From contig JASBNA010000036.1 of assembly GCA_038087015.1 (NCBI GenBank), positions 372,001 to 436,000 on the forward strand: a DNA stretch of 64,000 bases. The letters run 5' to 3'. This DNA comes from Cerrena zonata (taxonomy: Eukaryota; Basidiomycota; Agaricomycetes; Polyporales; Cerrenaceae). Shown one piece after another: positions 1 to 11,448 of the stretch. A model generated the notes under the pieces. The model did no database searches and had not been told where the DNA came from. It was given only the letters and a program-made list of their open reading frames with translations. A program made the position numbers and the translations under genes. How positions within the stretch are numbered: position 1 is the stretch's first letter; each line of letters starts with the position of its first letter.

Positions 1-860
1 TGGACGTAGAGGCGTCTCGACGGGTTCTGTCCAAGTGGCTGAAACCATTCATGCCCTCACTCTGGGACAGCTGAGGAGCGCCCAGAATTTGATTGGTGGG
101 TACCGGTGAGGATCAATCGTATTGAGCGCAAACCGATGTCCATCCTTGAGGACCCTGATCCAGCACAGAGTCGATCATCCGAAGATACAGTAGGCGCTCC
201 AGGATCTCGTTCTTCTTTGACCAGAGTGCTCAACTTGAGTCCGTTGAACGCATCCAGTAAGTGTTTGCCTTCCGCCTCGATCACTTCGATCTCTTGTCGG
301 ATGTCATTTGTTAAACGAAGATATTCATCACCTGCGGATCCGTCGATAGGTGCAGTCTGATAGGGAGCGTCAGGTGCGTTGGTACTGGGGAACGAAGGAA
401 GTGGAGGCATAGTAGCTTTTCGACTACTCCGATTAGATCGAGAAAAGGAATAACTTCGCGCGATTCCCTCATCAATTTTTGGAGAATTCCAGAGTCGGGG
501 ACTTGCAGCATAGTCAGTGGCAGGTATATATCGCTTCCTTGTTTGGTGAGTGTACGATGCGAGACAGTTTGTTGGTAGATGTATCGTTGCGCAGTGGGTG
601 TGGTGGAGAAGACACTGGCGGTGTCGCTGAATTCCGAAGGACCAGATGCGCGTCGTCTGTTCGTTACACGTTTGAGAAGACCGGAAACAGTGGACTTGAT
701 AGATCTTTAGGAGGTAAGCGGGTGGATCGAGTGTCGTAGAAAGATGTTTGACGGGAGTCTGAATGTCGTGAAGCTGTAGGAAGAGGATCGATTGTGAAAT
801 TGAATACATATGTGGGGTTGTGGTGTACGCACGGCCTGGGTTGATGATAATGATGTTGTG
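1..860 (-). pseudogene. Broken partial copy of the 7219-9512 coiled-coil gene
   Basis: This stretch aligns over its whole length with about 7695-8580, the last exon and last intron of the intact gene at 7219-9512, in the same strand. Shared landmarks are the serine/arginine patch, the APYQTAPIDGSA block and the segment ending LLDAFNGL. Several small indels differ from the intact copy, for example near 150-200 where a glycine-rich run is missing. The longest open frame (57-809) reads the correct frame only for its C-terminal part. Its N-terminal part lies in a frame that the intact gene does not use, so a frameshift lies between. The copy has no counterpart of the upstream exons and may continue past the left window edge. 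I read it as a decayed segmental duplicate. Confidence 0.8.
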
Positions 861-889
861 ATACTCACGTCTCGAGTTAATTCACAGGC

Positions 890-965
890 CACGAACACGT
901 TGATATCATTCGGTAATGTTCATTTATACGGAGCTTACGGTCGGTGTAAAATACGATTGCCATGA
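890..965 (+). other. Segment resembling the upstream region of the decayed ERG24 copy
   Basis: The sequence around 890-965 resembles 9680-9760, the region just upstream of the decayed ERG24 copy. Both contain a GGTCGGT(A/G)TAAAATA core followed shortly by TGCCATGA. No ERG24-like coding sequence follows here. It is probably the remains of a second copy of the divergent promoter that once separated the coiled-coil gene from ERG24. The match is short and imperfect. Confidence 0.4.
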
Positions 966-1012
966 TGGGTGGCACACAAACATGGATGAGTTGCCGTGGT
1001 TTTAGCAGGTGC

Positions 1013-1297
1013 CTATTCCTCGTCTGCAGGAAGAGACCCCTCTCTAAGTTTTCCTTCCACATATTTTTCAAACGGCCAGACGAGGAACCATCCCAAACTG
1101 AAGAAGAGCGATGTGAAAGCCGCCTGCCCCCATTGGGGATAATGAAGAGAATCGTTGAAGCAAGCAGGCGCGCTAGCACAAGACACCAGCCAAAGAATAC
1201 TGCCTAGAAGTTTTGTGGTAATAGACGGGGTTCTGCTTGGGGGACAGGCCGCAGTGCAATGCCTAGTCGACATATGAATGCGACTTATTGCTTCCAC
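1013..1297 (-). pseudogene. Remnant of a membrane protein C-terminus
   Basis: The minus strand reads a hydrophobic segment (FTSLFFSLGWFLVWPFE), then a charged tail EKYVEGKLREG and a stop at 1013, which looks like the C-terminal end of a membrane protein. Just upstream, in another frame, a second hydrophobic run (FFGWCLVLARLLASTILFI) directly follows a plausible acceptor (CTTCTAG, about 1205-1211). The two membrane segments can be joined only by a frameshift near 1125-1140, so I call it a broken fragment. I do not recognise the family. A real short exon of an unrecognised gene is the main alternative. Confidence 0.35.
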
Positions 1298-1339
1298 ATG
1301 GATAGGCTAAATCAATATTCAACGGTGGACGATGCACTG

Positions 1340-2470
1340 GTGCCAGTAAGAAGTAGAGTCGCTGCATGCTAAGGAGAGTGAGAGACTGCGTTTGGTGTGC
1401 CCACAAAGAGGAGGAAAGAAAGAGAGCAATCTCAAATCGGTTTCCCCAGTGGGTCCCGGTTCACTCATCGGCGATCTATGGTGATCTCGGCAATATCCGA
1501 GTCATCGTCGTCGACGTTACTTCCTATGTTCTCAATCTCACAGAGCAGCATAGATCATCTTCGCTGGGGGAACGCATCAAGTTGATGCGCTGGCGACTTG
1601 GAATACCAAATCTCGGGAGTAGATGTCAATTCGTGTCCGAGAGGTTTTTCGCTCCCGTCGACACCCTGCCAGTGCCAACTTGAAGTCCCTCCGACTCACT
1701 CCGAGTCATACCACCATTGTACGTGTTGCTCACATTGGTTCCCGCTGTTCTACTGACTAATATTTTGACCTTCAACCTGTAGTAACATCATATTTTGAGC
1801 TTGAGGTATCTTATTACTTGTGCTTATAAGGTGATCGTCCGACATCAACGACTACTATGACGTCAATTCTTGCTTGAACTACACAGTATACATCTCGTTA
1901 CCATAAGATGATCTACCTCCAGCTGGCATACAACCAACCTGCTTGCCGTAAGTTTGGATTTTTATCTAGACCCGGAATGTAAAGGGCATATAGAGAGAGA
2001 TAGAGTGCTTGTACTTTGTTCAAACCATATGGATGTAGCATCCCGGAGTTGGAAATCCCGAAGAAGCATCGTCAGGGCAGACAGACCACAAGTCTGCAAT
2101 TGATATTACCATCGAGTACAAATATATAAATGTAGATACAGTATTGTCCTTGTATCAGTATACTATGCCGAGACCATATTTCCTCAGCTGAAAAGTACAG
2201 TAATCGCTAACTCGAACCAAAAAACATCCGGTGTCGACGTCTCGGGTAATAGAATGCACAGCATCCTGATTCGTAACTGTAGCAGAAAGGAAAGAAAAGA
2301 AAAGATAAGATAAAGGGCGGCTTTGAGATTTTATAGCGATGTAAAGGGTTTAAGAGAAAATGAGCATATCGTTAGATGGTAAAAAGAAAAAAAGGAAGTC
2401 GGTAATCCATCCTACGTCTGTGATGAAAATCTCGTTTCCGGAGGAAATGAGGGTTCAATAACTTTATCTT
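1340..2470. other. Intergenic, nothing supported
   Basis: An open frame at 1366-1683 on the plus strand has no recognisable domain and no convincing splice context. From about 1850 the sequence becomes more AT-rich, and it probably holds the 3' untranslated region of the minus-strand gene ending at 2471. I see no RNA gene or repeat here. Confidence 0.5.
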
Positions 2471-5400
2471 TCAAATAGATTGAACTCCTCCTCCATTCGG
2501 CTTCGCCTTTTCTTGGATTATGGGAATGAATATAGTCTGCCAAGGCTGAACGGTTGGCTTTTCTTCCCATGCCTTCTGGAAATCGAAAACCCTAGTGAAC
2601 GGCGATGGCAGCCTCGAGACTGTATAATCGGTGTAAGACTTTGAAAGTAGGATGACCAAATAAGACACATCCTTTTCTTGGCCGGAGGGTATCGAGAATG
2701 TTCCCATACCATCCCCACGCCACTCGACTGGGATAGGGTCCGTCTCGGTCTCATTGGGATGTACTTCCGAGTCCACTACTCTGTTCCCTAATATAATGCT
2801 CGACTGGGGAGGGATGGGGCGTTTGTTTAAATCTTCGCGGTAAGAGAAAAGATGAATTCCATGAGGACCAAGGCTGAAGATTAAGACGTGAACGTAAAAG
2901 TCCTCCTTGGTAAGGTTTTTGATCTTACAGCCGTACTCCGTCTGACTGTCGGCAGTTATAGGCCCGATGTAGCCAGGAGGCTTGAAGTAGTTCGTAGAAC
3001 CCTCAGATGCTAAGGGATTCTGGAACCATGTTAACTCGATAGCTTGAGACCATTCCTCGTAAATTGCTCGTGGGAGATGAAAATACCAATAGTATAGAGC
3101 GCCGCCATAAACAATGTCGGCAAGGTATTCCTGCTTCAGGTGTTGTGGCTCGATTGATTCCGTTTCAGGATACCGCTTCCAATCAGTGGCTGCAAATGAG
3201 TAACCGCAACATGATACTGGATGGAGAATGAAGTCTGGTTCTTCATCGTCTGCCACAACCACGATGGGGAGTCGCTTCGAAGATTGCTTTCGCAGATCAT
3301 CTAGTGATTTTAACACCTCCAAGCGGAACTTGCCGTCGGATTCAGAGCTGAAGGCCACGCGCATGGCCCAGTTACTTCCAGGAGAGGTAGGTAGGCAGGA
3401 AGTATAATAGCCGTTCGGCGGGATTGAGGTGGACAGAGAGAGCGTCAAGCTCATTACTGAAGTAAGAGCGCGTGTATTCGTCACAAGTGCAGTCCCCACG
3501 ATGCTCTCCTGAGGATGGTCTGGATCCGAGTATACGTTGAATATTGCATCGCGAGAGATCCCTTGAATCTCTCCCGCCGACAAAACGAGGTTTGGCCCTA
3601 TTTGTCGAATGCAATATTCATGTCCCACACCTAATGGGGACAAGTATTAGCGAAGCAACCGACTGATTGAGTTGCGTGGTACACACCAGAACTGAAGCGG
3701 TGAAAAAACCTGGAAAAAATGCTAGGATGACCTGCTGATTTGGACGGCTTATTATCGATTGCTAGATCTGATCCGAGGCTCCCTACTTTCGTAAATAAAT
3801 CCATGCGCTCGGTTGGATAGAGCTCATTGTAACTGTAAGAAAGTTCCTTCCTATCAGTCGCAAAGTTGAGCAGTGTTGTCATAAGTGATGAGAGACATGG
3901 CAAATCAGATATCTTCGGATTCATGAAGAGCTTGAATATGATCATTGGGGAGTCCTTATTATTATTTAGAAGGGCAAATCGTCCCTCATCTGAGATGTGA
4001 GTGCTATAAAGATACAAGGTATAACATGTAAGTATGATAAGACTCACCTTTCTTTGAGTTTCTCTCTAACTCGCGATACCGTTCCTCGGGCAATGGTCCA
4101 TCAAGCTGCACCGACTGTTCGATTTTGTCCAGAGTATACGTCAACCAGTCAAGAATGTCGGATTCAAGCCAATGTAGCTGTTTCTCCCCTGCATCCCTTT
4201 GCATCTCATAAAGTTTCACCCAGGTGAGCTCAGAGAGGGGCTCGGAGGGGGGGTCAGATGCAGATTCGGAGTGGAGCTCGGCAAAGGATGAGTGTATTTG
4301 AGCTTTCGGTTGATATCTGAAGGAAGGCGATGAAGGGGTTTCGCTGGTATCTTCATGTTGTTTTAGGTAGGCGAATACAGAGGCATGTATCTTTTGTCCT
4401 CGCATGATCCGCCGGCCGTCATAATGGCTAAACCTATATGTTTTGGATTGAGTAAGTTATACCTCATACTGACCAATATGTAAATGCTTACGAGTTCCCC
4501 AAATTCTGGTGCGTTCTATGGGATTTAGGGACTGCCATAAGCCATCCAGCAACTTTCCATAGAAGACTCAAGGAGTCGTGAACGCCATTACAAGGTTCTG
4601 ACGTCCATCTATCTCCCGGTATCTCCATCCGAATACCAGCACGGATAGCTTCGTAAGACATCCAACGCAAAGGTGGTCCATTGCTCGCCATTTCGACATT
4701 TGATTCTGAGCCACCGCCTCTGGTAGTACGGTTCTCATTAGTACCGACACAAATTTTCGAGATTTATACGCACATGTCTGAGTGGGAACCCACAAACCAG
4801 ACCTCTTTTGTATCGGCAGGCTTCGCGTCAGCTTCATGCGTAGTGGCCGTTTGAGGAGGTAAACGTTCAGTGGTTGCACCATATGCGTACTCGGGAATGT
4901 ATTTGACACGCTGCTCATCCAAGGCAAGAGCCTGACGGAAAAAACAAACACGAGGCAGTCCCGTTGTAGTGTTAGGGAATATCTTCCTTCGTCTCCCGGA
5001 GCCGATCGCAGAGACAGTATCCTTGAAAGCTCGATAAGATCAGAGGTAGATGTAAAAGCACGAAGTGAATGCGTACCACGCTCCAACAAAATGAACGCAT
5101 ACATCGCGAGAGAAAGTTCTCTTAAAATGCTTCGCTTGACGTGCAGCCGGTGATTCTGGGGATGCCAATCCTGGGGACGTGGACGATCCTGTACTCGTTC
5201 CAGTACTTTTCTTTCTCAGTGCAGCATAGACCTCAAATGCGCTTGAGCGGTGTCAGATAATGGGGTTGGCAGGCATACTTTTAGACGTACAATGGTATTT
5301 GAGCCTGATTTCCTTTATGAATAAGGCCGACCTAGTGTCCAGTAGTTAGCACATTTCACTAAAATAGGGAAGTATCTGTTACCTGGTCGATCATGGCGGC

Positions 5401-5995
5401 AAGAGTACGAACTTGATAGGCACCGCGAGAGAATCCTATGCTTGGTTATTAGCGACAAGTAAATTTTTCATTTGAGAATGAACCTACCCAACAAAAAAAT
5501 ACGATCCCCTTCTTTGTAATGATCAGATAACCAACGGTATGCCTCTAAGATAATATGTTCGAATCGCCTAGGATAAAGGGAGTCAGGAAATTTCTTATCA
5601 GAAACTCTAGACACTATACACTGCAAATAGTAGATCAAAGATGTTCCTCGTGGCCCTCCACCAATAGGACATTGATTTTGAGGAAGGCGTAGCGAATGTA
5701 CCAATACCGCTGTTGTAAAAGGTCTTCTGCTTCGCATCTTTGTCTAGTAGGCTGTAGAACTCGACAACGTTTGTATTCTAACATTCATCAGCGTTAACCG
5801 GCTTCACAACATCAATACGCTACAGACCTTTTCTCCAAACTTGTTTGAAGTTCCGTCGATGCAGACAACGAGATTACGACCACGGTACCCAATACAGCTA
5901 CAAGGCGAAGCCTTAGATTCAGCTTTTGAATCGTCGGCCATAGTATCGAACGGGTTAGGAGAGTGTGAAGTCGAACGATAGACGGTTACCTTCAA
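2471..5995 (-). CDS. DUF2235 alpha/beta-hydrolase with a caspase-protein-type C-terminal module
   Basis: Predicted exons (minus): 5995-5828, 5777-5620, 5567-5488, 5435-5383, 5331-5291, 5241-5077 or 5074, 5021-4774, 4719-4492, 4433-4048, 3989-3687, 3630-2471, giving about 997 aa. The first part is a DUF2235 domain, related to the catalytic domain of bacterial Tle1 phospholipase effectors. It has NLVVCIDGTSN at residues 41-51, nucleophile elbow GFSRG at 136-140 (Ser138), and SHSDIGGG with the likely catalytic Asp near 305. GRRIMRG followed by IHASV fits the end of that domain. Residues about 612-997 resemble the non-catalytic tail of basidiomycete caspase-domain proteins: a GISRDAIFNVY block, GCKIKNLT and KDVSYLVILLSKSYTDY. 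Most junctions are canonical and in phase. The exon 6-7 junction is one base off unless a GC donor at 5073 is used. MADDSK (residue 19) is an alternative start. No signal peptide is seen, so I expect a cytosolic lipase/esterase-like enzyme; its substrate is unknown. Confidence 0.85.
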
Positions 5996-6545
5996 TGCCC
6001 ATGGCAGGCTTTATATAACAGCATAGGAGAGTAGCATGTGTCTGGGAAAGGAATAAAGGTCCCGAATCGCTTCGAAGATTAGAGTATCTTCAGAACATGC
6101 GCAGCTGAGCAGAAACGGCGTCTTGAAGGCACCAATCCCACACCAATCCTCCTGGTGCGCCTAGTGTTCTACGCCAGTCCGTTCCATACATCAAATACGT
6201 CAAATATGCCCATAGTGAGAGTACCTAGGGTTATCAATTCCCAATATTAAGCACTACTTACAAGATCGCTGTCCGAAATATGACAACGAGGCAGCACAAC
6301 CATCAACTTGTGTGAGAGATGTAAATCATACATAGCGTTGCAGCCGTGTTCATTGCAAATCGAAGGAGTAGACGTGCATCGAAAGCATTCTTTCAACAGA
6401 CAGGATGATGACACTGTCCCTTATGTGGATGGACATGAGTCGTTTACCGTTCATCTAATCTTGGCATATCAGTTCAGAGGAATGCTCATGACAATACTAA
6501 GTTTGGTGTACGTACTTTAGTGGGCGGTAGCCGTTGAGAAGAAAA
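5996..6545. other. Intergenic, nothing clear
   Basis: This lies upstream of the DUF2235 gene and downstream of the small candidate gene at 6546-6766. A plus-strand open frame (6308-6520) has no recognisable motif. I tried splicing minus-strand segments onto the small gene and found no frame that continues convincingly. Confidence 0.4.
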
Positions 6546-6766
6546 TCAAGACTGGAAGATGTCAGAGGAAATCTCCTTGGGGATAAAAACACCATCATAG
6601 TGTGACGGGGCATCGTATTCAAAGCAATTCAAAGTCGCCAGATACCGGCGTCTGATCTCAGGCTCGGAAAGATCCACCTGAGGCTGCTGTTGAACGTTGA
6701 ACGATGAAATTTGAAACCTAAGCATCGAGAAATTATAGATACTACGTACATACTTTGGCTTGGCAT
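6546..6766 (-). CDS. Possible small two-exon gene, 62 aa
   Basis: A 17-nt first exon (6766-6750) encoding MPSQS plus two bases joins a second exon (6717-6546) across a 32-nt intron with donor GTACGTAG and acceptor GCTTAG. The joined frame is exactly 63 codons including the stop. It gives a short polar protein containing QQQPQVDLSEPEIRRRY and a tail ending DIFQS. There is no membrane segment or signal peptide and I recognise no family. The splice signals and continuous frame are the only support. The intron is short even for fungi, so the true first exon may lie elsewhere. Confidence 0.35.
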
Positions 6767-7218
6767 GCCCCTCCCCCGCGGCCAACTACCGAGTAACGAA
6801 CGTAGATTGTATTCAAGGTGATTAGGATAATTGTCTAGATGTAGCGAGGACTATTATATGTATATCTGTGCATGGCACAACGCCGTCAACATGGGGTCAA
6901 ATGAGGTGATGCAGCAAATAGAACCAATGGATAGATGGATAGATGGGGCGGGGGAGGGAGATGATGGGATAGGAGATGAAAAATGCGCCGGGTATAATAC
7001 GTATCGTAAATTGAGGGGGTATGTACTCTAAAAAATCGGGGTGAGGAAACGTCACCACCGTTAGGATGTAAACAACTAGCAGGTGAAAAGAATGAAGAAG
7101 AAAAGAAAAAAATAACACACATAAATCAAAGGCACCCGCTCACCAAACCATTAAAAGGCACCACACGTACCAACTTAAGCTCCCCGCCTCAGAGACCTCA
7201 AAGCCAGCAATGAGATCC
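6767..7218. other. Intergenic, purine-rich on the plus strand
   Basis: The stretch holds short purine-rich runs (about 6930-6980 and 7080-7115) whose complements make spurious polypyrimidine open frames. It probably includes the 3' untranslated region of the gene ending at 7219. No gene is supported. Confidence 0.5.
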
Positions 7219-9512
7219 CTAAGTCTTGAGCAATTTTTCACGAAGTTCAGCACCCTTGAGTCTCGCTCTCAGATACTCCACTCGCGCTTCATACCTCGCA
7301 GTCACCTCTGCCTTCCTCCTCCTAATATCATTCATCTCCTCATGCATCTCATCCCCCATCTCCGACATTGCGTCACTCTCACTTGGGAACCCGCGTAATG
7401 TCCTATGTGGTGTACGTGGTGTTGGCGGTAGGTGAGGGGTATGGGGAGTGAGAGGGGGGTTGGAGAGATTCGAGTTGGGTAATGGTGGGTCGACACGTTC
7501 GGCGACGGGTGCGAGAGGGAGATGGCTTGAACTTCGGACCAAGTTCACACTGGAGGTACTGCCTAGTCTTAGTCGACTGGGTAGACGAGAAGGTGTGGTG
7601 GGTGTCGGAGGGATGTGAGGGTTCATGCTCGATTTACTGTGTGTTGACATGGCGGAGATAGAGTTCTTGCGGTAAAGAGAGGCGGCAGAGTTGGATGTCG
7701 AGGCGTTCCGACGGTTTCTGTTAAGGTGGCTGAGACCATTCAGGCCGTTACTGCCGTTACTCTCTGATGGACGCGGTGGAGCAGCTGAAGAATGTCCAGT
7801 ACGATTGGTGAGGTTCGATCGTATTGACTGAGAATCAACGTCCATCCTGGAGGACCCTCCACCATATTGACTCCCTGATCCAGCACGGAGTCGGCCATCA
7901 TTAGACATCCCAGGATCTCGTTGTTTTTTAACCAGAGTGCTCAACTCGAGTCCGTTGAACGCGTCCAGTAGGCGTTTACCTTCCGCTTCGACTGCTTCGA
8001 TCTCCCGCCGGATGTCGTCTGTTGAACGGAGATATTCATCATCCGCAGATCCGTCGATGGGTGCTGTTTGATAGGGTGTAGCAGGTGCGTTGGCACTGGG
8101 GAACGAAGAGGGTGGGGGCATAGCTCCTTTTCGACTACTCCGGATAGACCGAGACATAGAATGACTTCGTTCCCTCGTCGGTCTTTTTAGAGAGGATTCC
8201 GTACGGGAGAGTCGGGGGCTTGCAGCATAGTCAGTGGCAAGTGATACATCGCTTCCTTGTTTGGTGAGTGTTCGATGCGAGACGGTTTGTTGATAGATGG
8301 ATCGTTGCGCGGTGGATGTGGTGGAGAAGACACTGGCGGTGTCGCTGAATTCCGACGGACCAGATGCGCGTCGTCTGCTCGTGGCACGTTTGAGGAGACC
8401 GGTGACGGTGGAGCTGAGAGAACGTTTGGAGGTGGTTGATGAGGCACGGGTGGATTGAGTGTCGTAGAAGGAGGTTTGACGGGAATGTGAGTGTCGTGAA
8501 GCTGTAGGAAGAGAATAAAGAGTGAGGTTGAATATATATGTGAAGTTGAAGGGTACGCACGTCCTGGGTCGATGATAGCGGGATTGTGGACGGGTACAAC
8601 GGGTGCTTCTTGGGGAATGGCGGAACCGCCTGCTAGTCGATCAAAGAGATCTTGACGGAGAAGACGGTACTCGTCATCGCTGTAAGATGAAGACCGCGAA
8701 TTGATTCATTTAATTTTTAGTCATTTCGAGCTATTTTAAAGCCAAAGTGGGGACGTACTTGAGAAGACCGTCTGCATTCGCAGTCGCCAACTCTTGTAAT
8801 CGTTGTGCCAGCGTGAGTCTAGAGAGCATTTGCGAACAGCAAAGCGGAGCAAATGAGTGCGTGTGAGTAGATGGAAAGCTTAAAGGCACCGAGAGTGACG
8901 AACGTTATCGCATCTGTCGAGGTTCTTGAAGGAGAGGCATGCATGGTATTGGCGTTGACGGGTCTTGCACGGGGGGAGGTCGAGATAGAAGAAATGGAAG
9001 GTCGTGAAGGAGAGGGATGGATGGAAGATGCGGCGTGAGGATGGGCAGAAGTCGGGACATGGGCATGGCTGCCATTACTACTAGTGGCAGTAACGTGGGT
9101 CGGTCGTTCGGGGCGAGTAGAAGATGAAGGGAGTTTGGAAGACGAACTGATCCCGTTCTGAGAAGGGTAGCTCTTGAGCGGATGGGAACGTGGAGGTTGG
9201 GTATCGGCTGTTGAGGGTGATGCTGATACCGAGGTCGAGACAGATGCAGATGCAGGGAACGAGGCTGTTTCTGCATGGGCATGGGAGGGGGCACGGTTCT
9301 TGCCTGCATGCTTGCCATACTGAATTCAGGATGCCATAAACGCGAGCGAAATGAATAAGACGAATGGAACACGTTCAGTTGAAATGGCGGGAGGAGGAAG
9401 AGAGGAAGAGACGTACGAAACGGGAACGAATGACACGGACGACGGACTGGGGCTCGTTGAGGTTGAGGGACTGTCCGTTGTCCTCTGACCGTCTGCCAGA
9501 GAAGAAACCCAT
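7219..9512 (-). CDS. Basidiomycete protein with a conserved LAQRLQELA...LLNDDEYRLLRQ segment and C-terminal coiled coil
   Basis: Exons (minus): 9512-9417, 9319-8904, 8818-8759, 8679-8561, 8501-7219. They sum to 1974 nt, or 657 aa plus stop, and every junction is GT-AG and in phase. The start MGFFSGRR is the first ATG of a frame that continues through all exons. Residues about 33-170 are Ser/Thr/Pro-rich and look disordered. Residues about 171-205 (TLAQRLQELA then LLNDDEYRLLRQDLF) are a compact helical segment that I believe is conserved in Agaricomycete hypothetical proteins. Next come long Ser/Arg-rich tracts, a helical segment around DDIRREIEAVEAEGKRLLDAF and a C-terminal coiled coil (about 605-657) ending LREKLLKT. 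I assign no enzymatic role. A decayed copy lies at 1-860, and the decayed ERG24 copy starts head-to-head about 230 bp upstream. Confidence 0.88.
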
Positions 9513-9734
9513 CGTCTGCACAATCTCTTCAATGTCGTTACGGTTTCCCCTCCTCCAAACAGTTCAATTCAAGCGACAACCCTCCCTTGCCGATTCCCGC
9601 TTATGTCAGCTCGCGTCGCTCTCCCGACGCGTCCTCTTACTACGCGTCTTCAATTCATTCAAAAACCATGAACGACTTGTGCTCGTTCGATTCCAGTTAT
9701 ACAGAATTCACGCTGGTCGGTATAAAATATGAGT

Positions 9735-10870
9735 GCCATGACATGGAGCCCACAAAATGGCACCCTCGCCCGAAACTCTAAATCCGCGCACAAAATCATA
9801 TGTCCCCTCGGTGCTCTTCTCATCACTCTGGGTGTCCCAACTACTATCTATGGTTTATATTTTACCTGTAACGAACATGGGTGCCCGCCACAGCTAGACA
9901 CACTATAACCTAGTTTTATACAGGCGGTCTTCTCTAGACAATGGTGGCTTTCTCTGTTTGATCCCATTGCGATGCGCATCTACCTCGCCTGGTACGCATA
10001 TTGTGTAGTCGCTTGGTTCATACTACCAGGCTAATGGGTAGAAGGTACGGTAATGCGTAATGGCTTGCGCAAGAAATATAAAATAAATGGTATGTCCCTT
10101 CTTGTAATAATTAAAGTAACAATCGGTGAACCGTCTTCAGCATTTTCGACCTTTGTGCTTGCATTGTTCATCGTTGCGGCCATCATTTATCGTGGTAGCC
10201 CTCAAGGTTTTGTCTTCCTCTACGAACGATGGGTCGGCTTGGTACGCGCCAGTCTCCTCGTTACGTTCGTTCAAGCCTTACTCGCTCTAGGAGGAAATTC
10301 TGGAAACCTAATTATGACGCAAGTATACCTATGAACCCCGTCATCCAAAGTTTCCGCTGACCTTAGTCCAGTTATTTATCGGAAGAGAGCTGAACCCTTC
10401 TATTGGTTCGTTCGACTTGAAATCGTTCACTGAACTGAGACCGGGTTTGATGCTCTGGGCTCTCGAGGATATCAGTATGGCTTGTGAATAATATGTTCGG
10501 AGAGGTGGGACTATCACTGATTCGATGTGTCTTGTGGTTATTTTTCATACGTGGTATACCGCGGATTCGCTTTATAATGAGGTGGGGGGGGGGGGGGGGT
10601 TTCCCTCAAGTTCTAGATGTCTGAAATATATTTAATGGGGTTGAAAGCGTGCGGTTTTTACGACGATGGATATCACATCGGATGGTCTTGGATCTATGCT
10701 CTCCGTCGCGGTACCCATCGAAGCATTTATTTATTCTCTTCAAGCGAGATATCTGGTTTTCAAACAAGTGCGACTGTTGACCAATTATCGGTAACGGCAC
10801 ATTGGGAGCATTGGTTTTCTCCTCCTTGGTGACTGGTTTGCGCATATCATTCCAATCGCAAAAGTGCATT
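9735..10870 (+). pseudogene. Decayed copy of sterol C14-reductase (ERG24)
   Basis: The sequence follows the intact ERG24 at 16556-18261 from its N-terminus (LNPRTK, then [10 protein letters not shown] in another frame) to the fourth coding exon ([10 protein letters not shown] at about 10738-10770). Matches include [16 protein letters not shown] near 10285-10310, and GRELNPSIG with LRPGL near 10383-10450. It has in-frame stops (for example TAA near 9905, where the intact gene has TACCCT) and frameshifts. A 16-base G run (10584-10599) lies in what should be an intron region. Similarity fades after about 10870, and the SGWWG...RHPNY signature and C-terminus are absent, so this is a truncated pseudogene. 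It sits head-to-head with the intact coiled-coil gene. Confidence 0.88.
10584..10599 (+). repeat. 16-base G homopolymer
   Basis: Sixteen consecutive G residues lie inside the decayed ERG24 copy. Runs like this are prone to length errors in sequencing and to slippage, and can form G-quadruplex structures. Confidence 0.95.
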
Positions 10871-11448
10871 GAGTTCACATTGGCAGCGCAACACAAATAA
10901 TAAGCCAACGATAGAGCTACGACAAATATTCTATCGTTCTTAACTCCGAGGGCGGAACCCAATGTTGGACATGCACTATCTATGTCACACACATCCGAAA
11001 TACACTTATGGGTCTACACAATGGATGTCCGGTATGTATCAGTGACCTTGGACTTCGTTTCGAGTAAGATGTAATTTAAATAAGACCGTCAACATTAATA
11101 TCACTATGACTTGCATACTAACCGTGGGATTCTGAAAGTACATAGTCAACTTTCGCGACTTACCACAAACTCCCTCGGGCTCTTCACTTTACTCAAAGTC
11201 GGAGGTCCTTACTTTGCATCTCTTTATGAAATACTACTATATCTTCGAACTTCTCTGTTGGCTTCTGGGAAGGTCTACTGACTTTCAGGGAATGTTCACA
11301 CACATCAGTGATCGGAGGAGCAATTGAGACATCTAAGTCCGCGACTGACATGAGGCATTCCTAGGACATTTATCAGCAGCCAACCCTGTATGCATCGATT
11401 ATATCTTCCCTCGCTTTGCTTTGATAAAGCGTACAAAGACAAGCCTCG
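10871..11448. other. Intergenic, nothing supported
   Basis: This lies between the decayed ERG24 copy and the F-box-like gene. I see no open frame with a family signature, and no RNA gene or repeat. It presumably holds the promoter of the downstream gene. Confidence 0.5.

Noticed and set aside
311..511. Small open frames overlapping the 1-860 pseudogene on both strands
   Set aside because: They are out-of-frame shadows of the duplicated exon; the intact copy does not use these frames.
8187..8599. Minus-strand open frames of 86 and 122 aa starting in the last intron of the coiled-coil gene
   Set aside because: They are alternative frames of the last exon read through the intron; the five-exon model keeps one frame of exactly 658 codons including stop.
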